NCBI GenBank assembly: GCA_030681195.1
Contig: JAUXXJ010000008.1
Location: forward strand, 124,001 to 188,000
Direction of reading: 5' to 3'
Source: Rhodocyclaceae bacterium
GTDB lineage: Bacteria; Pseudomonadota; Gammaproteobacteria; Burkholderiales; Rhodocyclaceae
DNA length: 64,000 nt
Positions within the stretch are counted from its first letter, which is position 1, and each line of letters opens with the position of its first letter. Made by a program: the position numbers and the translations under genes. The notes beneath the pieces were generated by a model. The model made no database searches and had not been told where the DNA came from. It saw nothing but the letters and a program-made list of their open reading frames with translations. Shown one piece after another: positions 7,419-17,125 of the stretch.

Positions 7419-10400
7419 TCAGGCGTGATCGTTACGCAGACGCCCCGCCAGAATGCGCGCGGCTTCTGAGTCGGCGATCCATTCGTTCATACCTTCCGCA
7501 TTACCCAGTGCGGCCATCCATTCAAGCAAGCCGACGAAGCCTTCGCGCTTGCCCCAATAGCCTTGGCCGAAGGTGTCACGCAAGTACTGGCGACCGGGTT
7601 CCGGGTTGTTGTCGGCGACGCTGGTTTCGCGGATGGCGAACATCAGGTGGCGCAGCGGCGCAGCGGCAAATGGGTGTGGGCCGGCTGTAGTGGCGCGTCC
7701 CCGGCGAGCAGGCAGCGATGAAGCATCAGCCTCCGCACCCTGAATCGCGCCGAGTAGGCCCGCCCCCAGGCCAGAAGGCGTGAACATGCGCACGCCGTTT
7801 GCCTTGTCGCTCTTGAGCAGCGGCTTGATGTCGGTGACGCCAAAACCCCGCGCCAGTTCTTCATACATGCCCTTGCGGCGTTCGCCCCGGCTTTCGATGT
7901 CCAGTGCCCGCAAGTAGTAGCGTTCCACCAGTGAGAGATCGCGCCATGAATTGTCCAGCCCTCGCGGCACCAGCGTATCGCAGGCGATGCCGAGCGCCCG
8001 TTCGATAACGATCTGGAAATCGCTCTTCTCGTTCTTGCCGCGCACGGCAAAGACTTCGTGCTCCACATCCTTGCCATCGAGGTTGCCGTATTGGGTCAGC
8101 ACCTTGAGCGCGGCGGCGTAGGCGGCAAGCTGGTAGTCGGCATCGTTGAAGTTGGGTTCGCCGCCTTCGTCGAGCGCCTGCATGGAGGCGATCTGGCGTT
8201 TCACTTCGTCTTCGACCAGCGGATATACCTCGTCGAGGAAACCGGGTTCGTTGGCCGTGCGTTTGCGCAGGACGAGGCAGACAGTGCCTTGGACGTAGTT
8301 GCCTTTCTTGATGCCCGCCGCTTCAGTTTCGGTGCTGATCGTCCACGCAGCGGTGGCTTTGAGTCCGGCGGCCCAAAGGATCATGCCGAGGTCGGCCCAT
8401 ACCGCCGGGTTTTGGTGGGTGAACATGACCATCTGCAAGCCGTTATCCGGCATGTGTTTGGCGAGGTTCTTGTATATCTCCACCATGGAACGGCGGAAGT
8501 CTTCGCCATCGCCGCGCACGGCAAGTTCGGCGCGGGCGTCAGGCGTCCATTCGGGGAAGGCTTTGACGAGTTGCTTGTCGTACCAGGCGAGGAAGAAGTC
8601 GCCGAGTTCGTGGTAGTTGACTGCGTCGGCGTAGGGCGGGTCGGTGATCCAGAGGTCGCAAGTTTCGCGGAGGTCGCGTGCGTCTGCTTGCGTCAGTTTG
8701 CCGAGTAGACCGAAGTTCTTTTCATTGGTGTCCGCAAGGATCGAAAATGTATCGCCCAACTTGCTAAGTGCTCGTGTCGCGTAGTTGAAATGGCAGTTCA
8801 GCGCTTGGTTATAGAAGACTTGGTTCCCCTTCTCATTTCCTGCATGAAACATCCAGGCACTGAGCCGCGAATTCCAGTCAGCCATTCGCCCAAGACCAAG
8901 CAAGCACGCGACGCGAGCATGTTTTGAGACAGCTAGACGTTTGCTGGATTCCGCCAGCAACCCATGCGTCAACAACTGCCGTGGCGTGAACAAATGGTGC
9001 CAGTGCGTCCAGCCGCGCTCGCGGTATAGGCGCGCGGTTTCGTCGCCGCTCTCGGGTATCGACATCGACGGAATAAACCCCTCGCGTTGCCAGTCCGCAA
9101 AACGTTCGTGCAGCAGTTCCAGCACCTTGGCTTCGCGGGCAAGGTCGGTCGCATCGGGGGCGGCATAGCGACGGATTTCTTTCGGTTTGCCATTCCTGAT
9201 GACGGTCTTTACCCAGCGGATGCAATAAAGCCGTTCCTGAAACACATCGCCGGACTGCGGTACGAGGTCTTCGTTCATCCAGCGCCGCAGTCCATCGGGG
9301 CCGCGCAAGGCTTCGACCGACCAGGTGCGGGTAGCGTCGAAGGGATCGACGACGCGGCTGTCGACCACCGTCGCGCCTTGCTTCTCCTTGTAAAGCTTCA
9401 GTTCGGCATCCGAAACCACTGCGATTTCCGGCGTTAGAAAGTCGGCGCTGGCGGGACGGCGCCAACGGGCGATGACCTTCGATTTTTCGCCGATCAGCCA
9501 ACTGGGTGCCAGCGGAATGAAATAGTCGCAGCCCTCCGGCTTTACTTCCACGCAGTAAAGGAAAGCATCGGCGCGCTCGCCCTGCTCATTGTGTTCGATA
9601 CCCCATTCGGTAACTTGTCGGTCGGCAGCGGCCAGCGCCTCGGCTTGCACGCGCATGACTTCTTTCTGCACGTCCTTGCCGCCGCCGAGCAGATTCAGGC
9701 TGGCCCAGGTCAGCAGCCCGGCCACGGGGTTGAGGTCTGAACCGAAGGCTTCGCAACCCATGCGGGCGGCCTCAAAGGGGATGGAGCCGCCACCGCAAAA
9801 ACTATCGCCGATACGCGGCGTATGGCCAAAGCTGCGATGACCGAGTTGTTCGACCAACTCAGTCAAGCAGGTCGCCGTGGTGCCCAAATGGGCATTGATC
9901 TCCGCCCAAGCACTCTCAGAAGGGCCTTCGACGTTCTCCGGGCGTTCGCAAAGGGTGAGTCTCTCAGTGTAACTGTGGCGCTGGAAGATGGCCCTCTGAA
10001 GTTTCTGGATGAAGTCATCCAGCGCCTTCCAGTGCCCCTCGACATCGCTCACTGCTTGGTCGATGGCCGCCCGCGCTTTTTCGACCGCCACGGCGTCGCT
10101 ACGGTCAACCCGATTGGAGGCTTCCCGGTGCAAGCGCACCCTTTCCCGCGCTAATTCCACGCGGCCATCTAGCTCGTTCCATTCCGCCCTTTCCTCTGGC
10201 GTCGCAAGGACACCCAACTCCGAAACAGTAAAGTGTTTGTCGTCCCGCCAGCGACCGATGGTTCCTGCATCATCCATAGTCAGAATCTTGAGGAAGATCT
10301 CGCGGTCTTTTTTTGCATCGTCTGAGGCGGGCATAAGCATGCCCAGGATGGAAGCCCGGACGAGAATCAGCGGTTTGCGCCCCCACCATTTGCCTAGCCG

Positions 10401-10493
10401 GGTGAGCGTCTGCCCGTTGTTTGCCTTGCGTTCCTTGTAAGACTCGGCAGAAAGTCGCGCAATGGGAAATTGGGTTTCAATGAAGCTAGGCAT
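7419..10493 (-). CDS. DUF1156 adenine-specific DNA methylase
   Basis: The product has 1024 residues. The N-terminus FIETQFPIARLSAESYKERKA is characteristic of DUF1156 (COG1743). An AdoMet-binding motif (DSFCGGGSIPFEAARMG) lies near residue 231 and the catalytic DPPY (WITDPPYADAVNYHEL) near 616. The enzyme would mark host DNA at N6-adenine so that the operon's effector genes spare it. I chose ATG at 10493 because MPSFIETQFP is the usual family start. A TTG at 10508 overlaps the previous stop and is the alternative. One copy of the window's interspersed repeat (9438-9463) lies in frame inside this gene. Confidence 0.9.
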   Translation of the reverse strand: MPSFIETQFPIARLSAESYKERKANNGQTLTRLGKWWGRKPLILVRASILGMLMPASDDAKKDREIFLKILTMDDAGTIGRWRDDKHFTVSELGVLATPEERAEWNELDGRVELARERVRLHREASNRVDRSDAVAVEKARAAIDQAVSDVEGHWKALDDFIQKLQRAIFQRHSYTERLTLCERPENVEGPSESAWAEINAHLGTTATCLTELVEQLGHRSFGHTPRIGDSFCGGGSIPFEAARMGCEAFGSDLNPVAGLLTWASLNLLGGGKDVQKEVMRVQAEALAAADRQVTEWGIEHNEQGERADAFLYCVEVKPEGCDYFIPLAPSWLIGEKSKVIARWRRPASADFLTPEIAVVSDAELKLYKEKQGATVVDSRVVDPFDATRTWSVEALRGPDGLRRWMNEDLVPQSGDVFQERLYCIRWVKTVIRNGKPKEIRRYAAPDATDLAREAKVLELLHERFADWQREGFIPSMSIPESGDETARLYRERGWTHWHHLFTPRQLLTHGLLAESSKRLAVSKHARVACLLGLGRMADWNSRLSAWMFHAGNEKGNQVFYNQALNCHFNYATRALSKLGDTFSILADTNEKNFGLLGKLTQADARDLRETCDLWITDPPYADAVNYHELGDFFLAWYDKQLVKAFPEWTPDARAELAVRGDGEDFRRSMVEIYKNLAKHMPDNGLQMVMFTHQNPAVWADLGMILWAAGLKATAAWTISTETEAAGIKKGNYVQGTVCLVLRKRTANEPGFLDEVYPLVEDEVKRQIASMQALDEGGEPNFNDADYQLAAYAAALKVLTQYGNLDGKDVEHEVFAVRGKNEKSDFQIVIERALGIACDTLVPRGLDNSWRDLSLVERYYLRALDIESRGERRKGMYEELARGFGVTDIKPLLKSDKANGVRMFTPSGLGAGLLGAIQGAEADASSLPARRGRATTAGPHPFAAAPLRHLMFAIRETSVADNNPEPGRQYLRDTFGQGYWGKREGFVGLLEWMAALGNAEGMNEWIADSEAARILAGRLRNDHA
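9438..9463 (-). repeat. Interspersed repeat copy A (inside the DUF1156 methylase gene)
   Basis: Reverse-strand copy of the window-wide repeat: GCCGTCC followed by GCCAGCGCCGACTTT. Read in frame as RRPASADF by the methylase. Confidence 0.6.
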
Positions 10494-10504
10494 AAACGAT
10501 GAAC

Positions 10505-11131
10505 TCAAAGTGAAAGGGAGAGCTGCGAATGACCCAGCAGCTCACGACGGGCTTTGGGCGACAAGCCTTCGCCTTTGACAAACGGGTTGTCGGCAATGGC
10601 GGCACGCAGCGCCTTCCGCCAGCCCAGCCCTTTTTGCATGGCCTGTCCGGTGGTCGCCACGGTCATGGTGTAGAGCCACCAGCGCTCTTCGGGGGCCAGC
10701 GCCTCCCAGTTGTGCAGGGCGTTCGGGATGTCATCCGGCGAGGCATCTTCCACCGCCCAACACAGGATGCATAACTCCTTGCCCAGCGACGGATGCACCG
10801 GCACGGGCTTGCCGGGATTTTTCTGGAACTTGGCGACCGGCAGGCCGTTGGCACGCAAGCGGCGATTGGCTTCCTCCCAAAATGTGGGCGCCAGTGCCAG
10901 CCAGCGGTTGCGGTCGATGACCACACGCAGCGACGGATCGTTGGGCGCAGGGGTATCCACTGTGCGCGCCCCCAAACGGTCAAGGTCGTTGCCCCGGTGC
11001 TCGGTGATGCAGATCATTTCACTGCTGCCGCTGCCCTTGGGAATGTCGATCAGAAAACCGTGGCGGGCTTCCTCAGGCAGAAAGCCAAGGCCGACGACCT
11101 TGCGGGTGGCGGGAGATGATGCGCGGGACAT
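10505..11131 (-). CDS. DUF3780 defence-associated protein
   Basis: The product has 208 residues from an ATG one base after the DUF499 stop (TAGCATG), starting MSRASSPATRKVVGLGF. DUF3780 proteins occur almost only beside DUF499 and DUF1156 genes. The segment FLIDIPKGSGSSEMICITEH is a mixed beta region, and the C-terminal half is helical with a WWLYTMTVATTGQAM segment. No catalytic motif is evident. The family function is unknown; tight coupling to the ATPase gene suggests a subunit of the same complex. Confidence 0.78.
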   Translation of the reverse strand: MSRASSPATRKVVGLGFLPEEARHGFLIDIPKGSGSSEMICITEHRGNDLDRLGARTVDTPAPNDPSLRVVIDRNRWLALAPTFWEEANRRLRANGLPVAKFQKNPGKPVPVHPSLGKELCILCWAVEDASPDDIPNALHNWEALAPEERWWLYTMTVATTGQAMQKGLGWRKALRAAIADNPFVKGEGLSPKARRELLGHSQLSLSL

Positions 11132-11132
11132 G

Positions 11133-14100
11133 CTACTGCACGACCTTGGCGGCGTTGAACGGCTGATTCGTGGCTCTGAGCCAGTCAAGCAATGCCTGCC
11201 CAGTGGGGAATGCCAGCGAACCAACGCTCATGCGCAAGCTACCGCTGCTGACAATTTCTTGTAGGCGCTCGGCAACGGTCTTGATAGCCGCCGCCGCATA
11301 GCCACCTTCCAGCGCGCCGGAATACTCGACGTTCTGCTGGCCATCGGGGCTTTCCGCCGTGAGGCTGATGTCGTGAGCCGTTACGCCGGTTGCCCCTTCC
11401 AGCCGCTGAAGGAAATCCCACACTGCGCCGGCGTCGTCACACTTGGTCTGCTGGTTCCAGCGTGCGGGGGTGGCGAGGTCAATCGGCGGACGGGCATCTT
11501 GGCCTTGCTGGGGGATGGGGATACGGATGTTGTCAGAGTTCAGCCCGTAGTCGGTGGCGACGGCGATGGCAGAGACAACGCGGCAATTCGCCGGGACGCG
11601 AAATTTGCCGTCGTAGGTAGCCGAGCCTGCGCTGGTGGGCGAAGAACCGTCGGTGGTGTAGCGGATGGTGATGCCGTTGGCTTTGGGCAGCGCGAGACAC
11701 TCGATCTCGTAATGATCGCCTCGATTGTGCAACTGGTATTTCAGTCGCAGCTTGGCTGTCCACTCCTTTACTGCGCTCACGCGCACCATGTCGGCGGGGT
11801 CAAAAGCGAGGAAACGATAGCGCAGTGCCGTGGCTTCAAAGCGGGTAGGCGTTGGCACCGGGCTTGAAGCTGGCGTGGGGTCGGTGTCGCCGGTTTCAAA
11901 AACAACAGCGGGTGCGTGCAGCGGTTCGATTTTCAGATAGGTAATGCCGTCGCCGTCTTCCTGTACCGAGAGTTCGCGTATCGACACTTCGGGCACGGGT
12001 GGCGGAAAGGGGCCACGGCGAACGTGGTTGCCTTCTTCGCGCCATAGGCCACGCCGCAGACAATCGGCTTTGAGGTCATCCAGTGCCGAGAGTTTGTGTA
12101 GCGGCCAGGTAGTATTAACGGCAGCGGCGCGTTTGAAGTCAGACCAGAGAACGACTTTGCTGTCACTTGAACCGAACAGGCGCGCCTCGGCACGGGTGCG
12201 GAAGCTGTCGTCGTCGATCTTGGTGGTGAATTTCTGCGCGCCTTCAAGGGTGTGCCGCAGGGTAGCTTCGCCATTCTGATTTCCGGCAAAGGCGAGGTCG
12301 GTACCGGTGGCACGCAAGGCAGCATTGATTGACGGATAGACGATCTGGTCGAAGGCTTCCTTCAGGGCGGCGGTGAATTGCAGGCCGACCCGGTCGCGCA
12401 GCGTATCGAGCGCCCGCCATTGCGGATCGTCGGCGGGGGTGTTCTCCGAGCGGAGTTCGTCGTCGATGCTTTGCAGGGCACGGGTCTGGCGGGCCGAGTC
12501 GAGCACCTTCTGAAAGGTATCCCGCGAGCCAGTAAGAAAGAGGACGCGGTTCTTGTATTGCTGTTGTTCCCACCATGCTTGCCAGTCGGCGGAAATCGGC
12601 AACTGATTGGCCTGCCCGCCTGGGCGAACGATGATGAGCGTGGTTTTTTCCTGCTCGACCTGCACTTCATCGGGCGGCGGCAGAACCTTGATGACCTGAT
12701 AACAGTCACGCAGCGAAGCCGAAAAGTAGTTTTCCAGATGCTCTCGCAGCATCCGTTCAACCGTTTCGCCATGCAACGAAAGCGCCGTGGAGCGCAGCTT
12801 GGCGGCGAGATTCTGTTGGTTTTTGAAGTACAGCCGACCGTCGGCGGAATTGTGCAAATACCAGGCGCGGGTGGCCAGTTTGTCGAGGACGTTAGCCTTG
12901 AAGGTGGAGAGGTCACGACCGGGGCGTTGCAGGCAATCGACCAACTGATATTCGCGCAAGCCGTGGATGGCGCCCGGTGTCGTGGAGAGCGAGGCGACGA
13001 GAATCAGGCGGGCGGCATCCGAGGCATCGGAGTTGCCGTTGGCCACGTCGATCTCTTCGACCTCCGCTGCGCCGGCGTGGGCGATGTCGTGGGCGATGGC
13101 TTCACTCAGCGACGGGTTGATGGTGCGGACTTCGGACGCGATTTCATCCAGATTCAGATCGAGATCGTAGGGGTGGATCAGGTCGATGCCTTCGGCACGT
13201 TTGGAATTCCATAGGCTTGCCACCACCATCTGCATCAAGCGAATGACGCCACGGGTTTGCTGGAAGCCCTCGTTCTCCTTGAACTTGCCGACGAGTTCGC
13301 GTAGATCGGGGTGGAAGGGGTAGGCGTCGGTGACGCGGGTGAACAAGGCTTCCGGGGAGGTCGTGGTCAGGTTCATCTTGACCGCATCGCGCAGCGCCTC
13401 ACGGTAAGCCTCGGCGACTTTCTGGATTTGCGCTGCTGGCGCAACGGTTTCAAACAGACGCTTGCGCAGGATGTGATACAGCTCGTCGCCATTTGGGTTG
13501 ACCGGCGTGATCGGCACGGCAATACGTCTCGCTTCGGCGGCGATGCCTTGAGTCGCACGGTTGAATGCAGCTTCCAGTGCGGCCTGCCCGCCGCCATAGT
13601 TCGACCCAGCAAGATCGGAGACGACGAGGCATACGTTGTCCATTTCAGCAACAGCAATGAATAAATTCGCCAGCGCGGTAGTGGTTACCACACCAAGATC
13701 GCCGTTACCCACCGGGACGGCAACGGCATTGGCCAAATAAGGAGGGAGTTCGTCGAGGAACAACACCAGCGGATCGCCGCCGAGCAATTGCTTCCAGGCC
13801 TCTGGCCCCGGCGCGTTAAGCAGCGGTGAGACGTAACGGGCGAACTGTTCAGCTTTGTTGAGTTGCTCGGCAATCGAACCCCAGATACCGCCGGGGGCGT
13901 CGGTGCTGCGGCCATTGAAGCCGGCGACACGGCAGCTTCCTAGATTCGGCGCAGGATTTTGCTCGCCAACAAGCACCTTTTTACGCAACTCAGGGTCGCG
14001 CGCCAACAGCCCCAGCGCGATCATGCTGTGCGTCTTACCGCCCCCCATAGCCTGCGAAAGCAGGAAGACCGAAGAACCCGCCCCTGCACCGCCCAAATGG

Positions 14101-14270
14101 CGGAATGCCCGATCCACCAAGGTAAGCATGCCGTTGGTGAAGTAGTTCTCATCGAAGAACTCACCGCCATCGACTTGGCCTTTGATGAAGGTGTCGAGGT
14201 TGAGTACTGTGGCACGGCGGTCAGCCGCAAAAACAGACTGGCGTGGCTTGCAAAGAGAATGAATGCTCAT
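11133..14270 (-). CDS. DUF499 AAA+ ATPase, first gene of the defence operon
   Basis: The product has 1045 residues and is close to the COG1483/DUF499 family, related in role to PglY/BrxC of BREX/Pgl systems. Walker A is MGGGKTHS near 75-82 and Walker B is LVLFLDELPPYL near 168-180. The N-terminal FDENYFTNGMLTLVDRAFRHL is typical. The C-terminal third carries a chitobiase-like beta segment (TIRYTTDGSSPTSAGSATYDGKF). It is the promoter-proximal gene of a six-gene leftward unit whose intergenic gaps are all under 15 bases, so all six are probably one transcript. Expected role: ATP-driven core of a helicase-methylase-ATPase defence complex. Confidence 0.9.
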   Translation of the reverse strand: MSIHSLCKPRQSVFAADRRATVLNLDTFIKGQVDGGEFFDENYFTNGMLTLVDRAFRHLGGAGAGSSVFLLSQAMGGGKTHSMIALGLLARDPELRKKVLVGEQNPAPNLGSCRVAGFNGRSTDAPGGIWGSIAEQLNKAEQFARYVSPLLNAPGPEAWKQLLGGDPLVLFLDELPPYLANAVAVPVGNGDLGVVTTTALANLFIAVAEMDNVCLVVSDLAGSNYGGGQAALEAAFNRATQGIAAEARRIAVPITPVNPNGDELYHILRKRLFETVAPAAQIQKVAEAYREALRDAVKMNLTTTSPEALFTRVTDAYPFHPDLRELVGKFKENEGFQQTRGVIRLMQMVVASLWNSKRAEGIDLIHPYDLDLNLDEIASEVRTINPSLSEAIAHDIAHAGAAEVEEIDVANGNSDASDAARLILVASLSTTPGAIHGLREYQLVDCLQRPGRDLSTFKANVLDKLATRAWYLHNSADGRLYFKNQQNLAAKLRSTALSLHGETVERMLREHLENYFSASLRDCYQVIKVLPPPDEVQVEQEKTTLIIVRPGGQANQLPISADWQAWWEQQQYKNRVLFLTGSRDTFQKVLDSARQTRALQSIDDELRSENTPADDPQWRALDTLRDRVGLQFTAALKEAFDQIVYPSINAALRATGTDLAFAGNQNGEATLRHTLEGAQKFTTKIDDDSFRTRAEARLFGSSDSKVVLWSDFKRAAAVNTTWPLHKLSALDDLKADCLRRGLWREEGNHVRRGPFPPPVPEVSIRELSVQEDGDGITYLKIEPLHAPAVVFETGDTDPTPASSPVPTPTRFEATALRYRFLAFDPADMVRVSAVKEWTAKLRLKYQLHNRGDHYEIECLALPKANGITIRYTTDGSSPTSAGSATYDGKFRVPANCRVVSAIAVATDYGLNSDNIRIPIPQQGQDARPPIDLATPARWNQQTKCDDAGAVWDFLQRLEGATGVTAHDISLTAESPDGQQNVEYSGALEGGYAAAAIKTVAERLQEIVSSGSLRMSVGSLAFPTGQALLDWLRATNQPFNAAKVVQ

Positions 14271-14746
14271 GGTCGGCTAGATTTTCAATAGTTCGATGAT
14301 TGTGGGTTGTTAAGGTCTTCTTGTGCATCGAGCAGGCGCGTGACACCGGGATTTTCCATTGTTAATGGATCGTGGGCAATTGGATTATGCAAGGCCGATC
14401 AGAAATTCTCAGAAACACCGGAAAATGCATGATAGTCATTGTCATTCAGCCTGGTCGCCCCCCATGGCTGGCGTGACAAGCCGGCGTTCGCAATGGCCTG
14501 GGCGAAGGGGGATTTAGATTGACCGCTGTCAGGGCAATCTAAATCTCGCCCACGTCTGCCAGCAGCGCCCCGTTCCTGCGGTGTAGCCTTTGCCAATTCC
14601 CTGTGAGCAGTTCGCCGCCCCGATGCTCGGCGCGTAGGCGTACATCGGATGGGTCGCCGGCGCGGGAATACCCCGAAATTCAGCATAACGGGGGGAGGGG
14701 GCGACAAATATCCCAGTCAAAGCGACGACGATTTGAAATAGCGATT
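14271..14746. other. Non-coding gap upstream of the defence operon
   Basis: The 476 bases between the defence ATPase start and the first small frame hold no convincing gene. Minus-strand frames here encode only low-quality arginine/proline-rich peptides. An imperfect palindrome around TTAGATTGACCG and CAATCTAAATC lies near 14514-14550 and could be an operator or hairpin. The defence-operon promoter must lie in the right-hand part of 14271-14400. Confidence 0.5.
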
Positions 14747-14968
14747 TCAGCGGGTCGTTATAGTCGCCCAGGCGTTTCTGCGCGCGATGGTGTGTGGATC
14801 GTCGGCGCGCAGCACGGCAGCCAGCAGCGCCTTGATCTTGGCCCTTGGTAGGCCAGAATGGAAAATGAAGCGGCGTAGTGCATCTTCGCAAGCGGCGAGG
14901 GTGATGCCGTATGGGACGATTAGGGGGGGTGGGAACCAATAAACCAGACAAACCAGACAAACCAACAA
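14747..14968 (-). CDS. Possible small protein next to the replication region
   Basis: Up to 73 residues. The last ~55 (from VPYGITLAACEDALRRF through WATITTR) look like a compact helical protein. The first ~15 are low complexity and come from the repeat region, so the true start is uncertain. No ribosome site stands out. It lies between the origin-like repeats and the defence operon. Weakly supported. Confidence 0.3.
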   Translation of the reverse strand: MLVCLVCLVYWFPPPLIVPYGITLAACEDALRRFIFHSGLPRAKIKALLAAVLRADDPHTIARRNAWATITTR

Positions 14969-15084
14969 AACCGAGCAAACCCAAGCGCCCCAATGGTTCC
15001 CACCCGGTTTTCACTGGTGCAGCAAGACAACGGCGCATTTTGGTATTTTGGTTTATCCGGTTTTCCGGTTTTCCGCCCCCCCTA
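14921..15084. repeat. Iteron-like and inverted repeats, candidate replication origin of the element
   Basis: A 12-bp perfect inverted repeat (GGGTGGGAACCA at 14927-14938, TGGTTCCCACCC at 14994-15005) encloses about five tandem 9-10-base units based on AAACCAGAC (14941-14985). On the other strand AAAACCGG repeats twice near 15055-15073, and a G7 run at 14923 is mirrored by a C7 run just before the primase stop. Tandem short repeats next to a P4-type primase-helicase gene are what an origin or its copy-control region would look like. Confidence 0.5.
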
Positions 15085-17124
15085 TCAGCAAAACGGATTT
15101 AGCTTGTAGATGTGGGCGTTATCCTCTTCGATACTGACATTCCAGAATTGATAGTTGGTAAAGGACTTGCCGGTATGGTCTTTCAGGGCACGCATCACTA
15201 CGCGTTTAGTGAGACATCCCGCCTCCATCGCCGCCTTGATGAGTTCAGTCTTCTTGTTTGTACCTGCCCGGATAGTCTCGCGTATTGCGGCAACCGCTTC
15301 TTCATTGCGCTTCAGCATCGCGTCCAATTCCCTTTTCTTCATCACCGACGCCTTTTCCTCATCGCTGATCGACCTGACAGAATCGAGCTTTCCTTGATAA
15401 CTCAGGTCTTCGCTAAAGTCGTATTCGTAGATGGCTTCTAATGCCACGTCGCCCCGATTCTTTAAGTTTGTGAACTTTACGGTACGAAGCCCGGTGGACT
15501 TATCCTTGCTGACCGTGTCAAGTGTATAGGCGCAGTCACAGTCATCCACCAAGTCTGTCGTGCCGGAGTAGACAACGTGCCCATCATCGTCCCGATGTTT
15601 GTTGACGTGTGCCAAGCCGATTACCGTTCCGCCATGCATTGAGAATCGACGAACAGTCTCGCCGAACTTTGTTCCCTTTTTCTTATCCATGATGTCAGCG
15701 AACTTTTTGACGGTGTCGAGAATGACCACCTTGCCTCGCGCAGACCCATTTTCGATCATCGCATCCAAGTACGAAGCCAGCAACTCCGGTTTGAATTCCA
15801 TGTATCCCGGTGCAATTACGATGAAACCATGTTTTTCGCCCAACTCAATTTTGAATGTCAGTCCCTTGTGGTTGTCGTCGGCATTGATGAAGTAGATATC
15901 TCTGGCGTCGATCTCACCACGCTTAATTGCGTCTATCAGCAGCCAAAGGATCAGCAGGGTTTTCCCTACATTCGGAGACGCATACCAAAAGGTAATTTGC
16001 CCAAGAATCGCCAATCTTCCGACGACAAATTTATCTGCAAGCATTTTTTTCCTCATTTCGGCGGCACTACCGTTAAGTGCAAAGCTGTCCAGATTGAACT
16101 GGTCTGGAATTGACGCGCTTTTGGGGGCAGGGAGAAGGGGGCGGTCTGCTGACACAATTGCATCCGCTATTAGGAGCCTCACCGCTTCCAGACCATGTAG
16201 CGCGTACAAATCATTGAAGTCGGTCGCGCCGTTCGGTCGGTCTGGGCCGAAGTCGGGAACAACCACCGTTGCGCCGACAGACTGGGCCGCAGTAGCGGCG
16301 TTAGTTCGGCCAGGATTACCTTCGGTGAGATGGTCGTCGTCGGCACAGAGGATAAGAGGTAAGTCCGGGAACTTGGCTCTAATGGCTTCCGAAACCGGCT
16401 TCAGATTGTTGGCATTGAAGGCCACGGCGACAGGGTGGCCGGTCGCTTGGTGAATCGACGCGCCGGTTGCAAATCCTTCGGCGATGCATAAGACGACAGC
16501 CCCATCCATCGTGCCAATCGGGAAAAAGCAGCCAGTCCGCCTGCCGCGATAAAGTCCTTTTTTGTCAAAACTTCCGTCTTCGGCTTTGACAGGCGTAACG
16601 CGCTCTACATTCCACAGCTTGCCTTCAATATCGAACATCGGGATCGCCAACCGCCCATCGGGGAGGATTTTCGTGCCATGAGGCAGAACACTTTTGCTCT
16701 TCAGATAGGGTTGATTCTCGGTCGCCGGAATTGCGGCATCCCAGATTGCGATAGCTTGAACCGACGCACTTTTATTGCCCCGCGCCTTATCTGCGTCGCG
16801 TTCCAGCCGCATAGCTTCGACCTTGGCACGGTGTGCAGTTTCTTCCTGGTGGTTGAGTGCGCGCCCAATGTCGGCCTTCCACGGATAGGAAATGCCCGTG
16901 CGCCAGTCTCCGAAAATTCCAGCAGAAACACCGTCAATGTGCAGTACATACCACCCAGCATCATCACCACGTTTGCTGTTAGTGGCAAAGCGGTGCAGCT
17001 TGCCGTCGGCCTCGATCACATCCGGCGGTGGCAGGCCTGCGGCCCTGATCGCATCTGAAAATTGAGCTACTGGATTGATTGGTGCCGACAACCGTGGCGG
17101 GAGGAATTGCGGAATGGCGACCAT
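15085..17124 (-). CDS. P4-type primase-helicase
   Basis: The product has 679 residues from MVAIPQF; AGGAAGG lies 6 bases before this ATG. An N-terminal zinc-less primase-like region (WYVLHIDGVSAGIFGDWRTG) is followed by a TOPRIM domain with CIAEGFATGASIH and ILCADDDH, the counterpart of EGYATG in the P4 alpha primase. A RepA/DnaB-like RecA-fold helicase follows, with Walker A YASPNVGKT and Walker B VVILDT. It would prime and unwind the element's own replication. The gene is more A/T-rich than the host average, as expected for imported DNA. It ends in the origin-like repeats. Confidence 0.88.
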   Translation of the reverse strand: MVAIPQFLPPRLSAPINPVAQFSDAIRAAGLPPPDVIEADGKLHRFATNSKRGDDAGWYVLHIDGVSAGIFGDWRTGISYPWKADIGRALNHQEETAHRAKVEAMRLERDADKARGNKSASVQAIAIWDAAIPATENQPYLKSKSVLPHGTKILPDGRLAIPMFDIEGKLWNVERVTPVKAEDGSFDKKGLYRGRRTGCFFPIGTMDGAVVLCIAEGFATGASIHQATGHPVAVAFNANNLKPVSEAIRAKFPDLPLILCADDDHLTEGNPGRTNAATAAQSVGATVVVPDFGPDRPNGATDFNDLYALHGLEAVRLLIADAIVSADRPLLPAPKSASIPDQFNLDSFALNGSAAEMRKKMLADKFVVGRLAILGQITFWYASPNVGKTLLILWLLIDAIKRGEIDARDIYFINADDNHKGLTFKIELGEKHGFIVIAPGYMEFKPELLASYLDAMIENGSARGKVVILDTVKKFADIMDKKKGTKFGETVRRFSMHGGTVIGLAHVNKHRDDDGHVVYSGTTDLVDDCDCAYTLDTVSKDKSTGLRTVKFTNLKNRGDVALEAIYEYDFSEDLSYQGKLDSVRSISDEEKASVMKKRELDAMLKRNEEAVAAIRETIRAGTNKKTELIKAAMEAGCLTKRVVMRALKDHTGKSFTNYQFWNVSIEEDNAHIYKLNPFC

Positions 17125-17125
17125 T

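Noticed and set aside
14529-15038. 169-residue minus-strand frame beside the primase gene
   Set aside because: Its start lies in the iteron region and the product is a low-complexity Leu/Gly then Arg/Pro sequence, so it is more likely non-coding.
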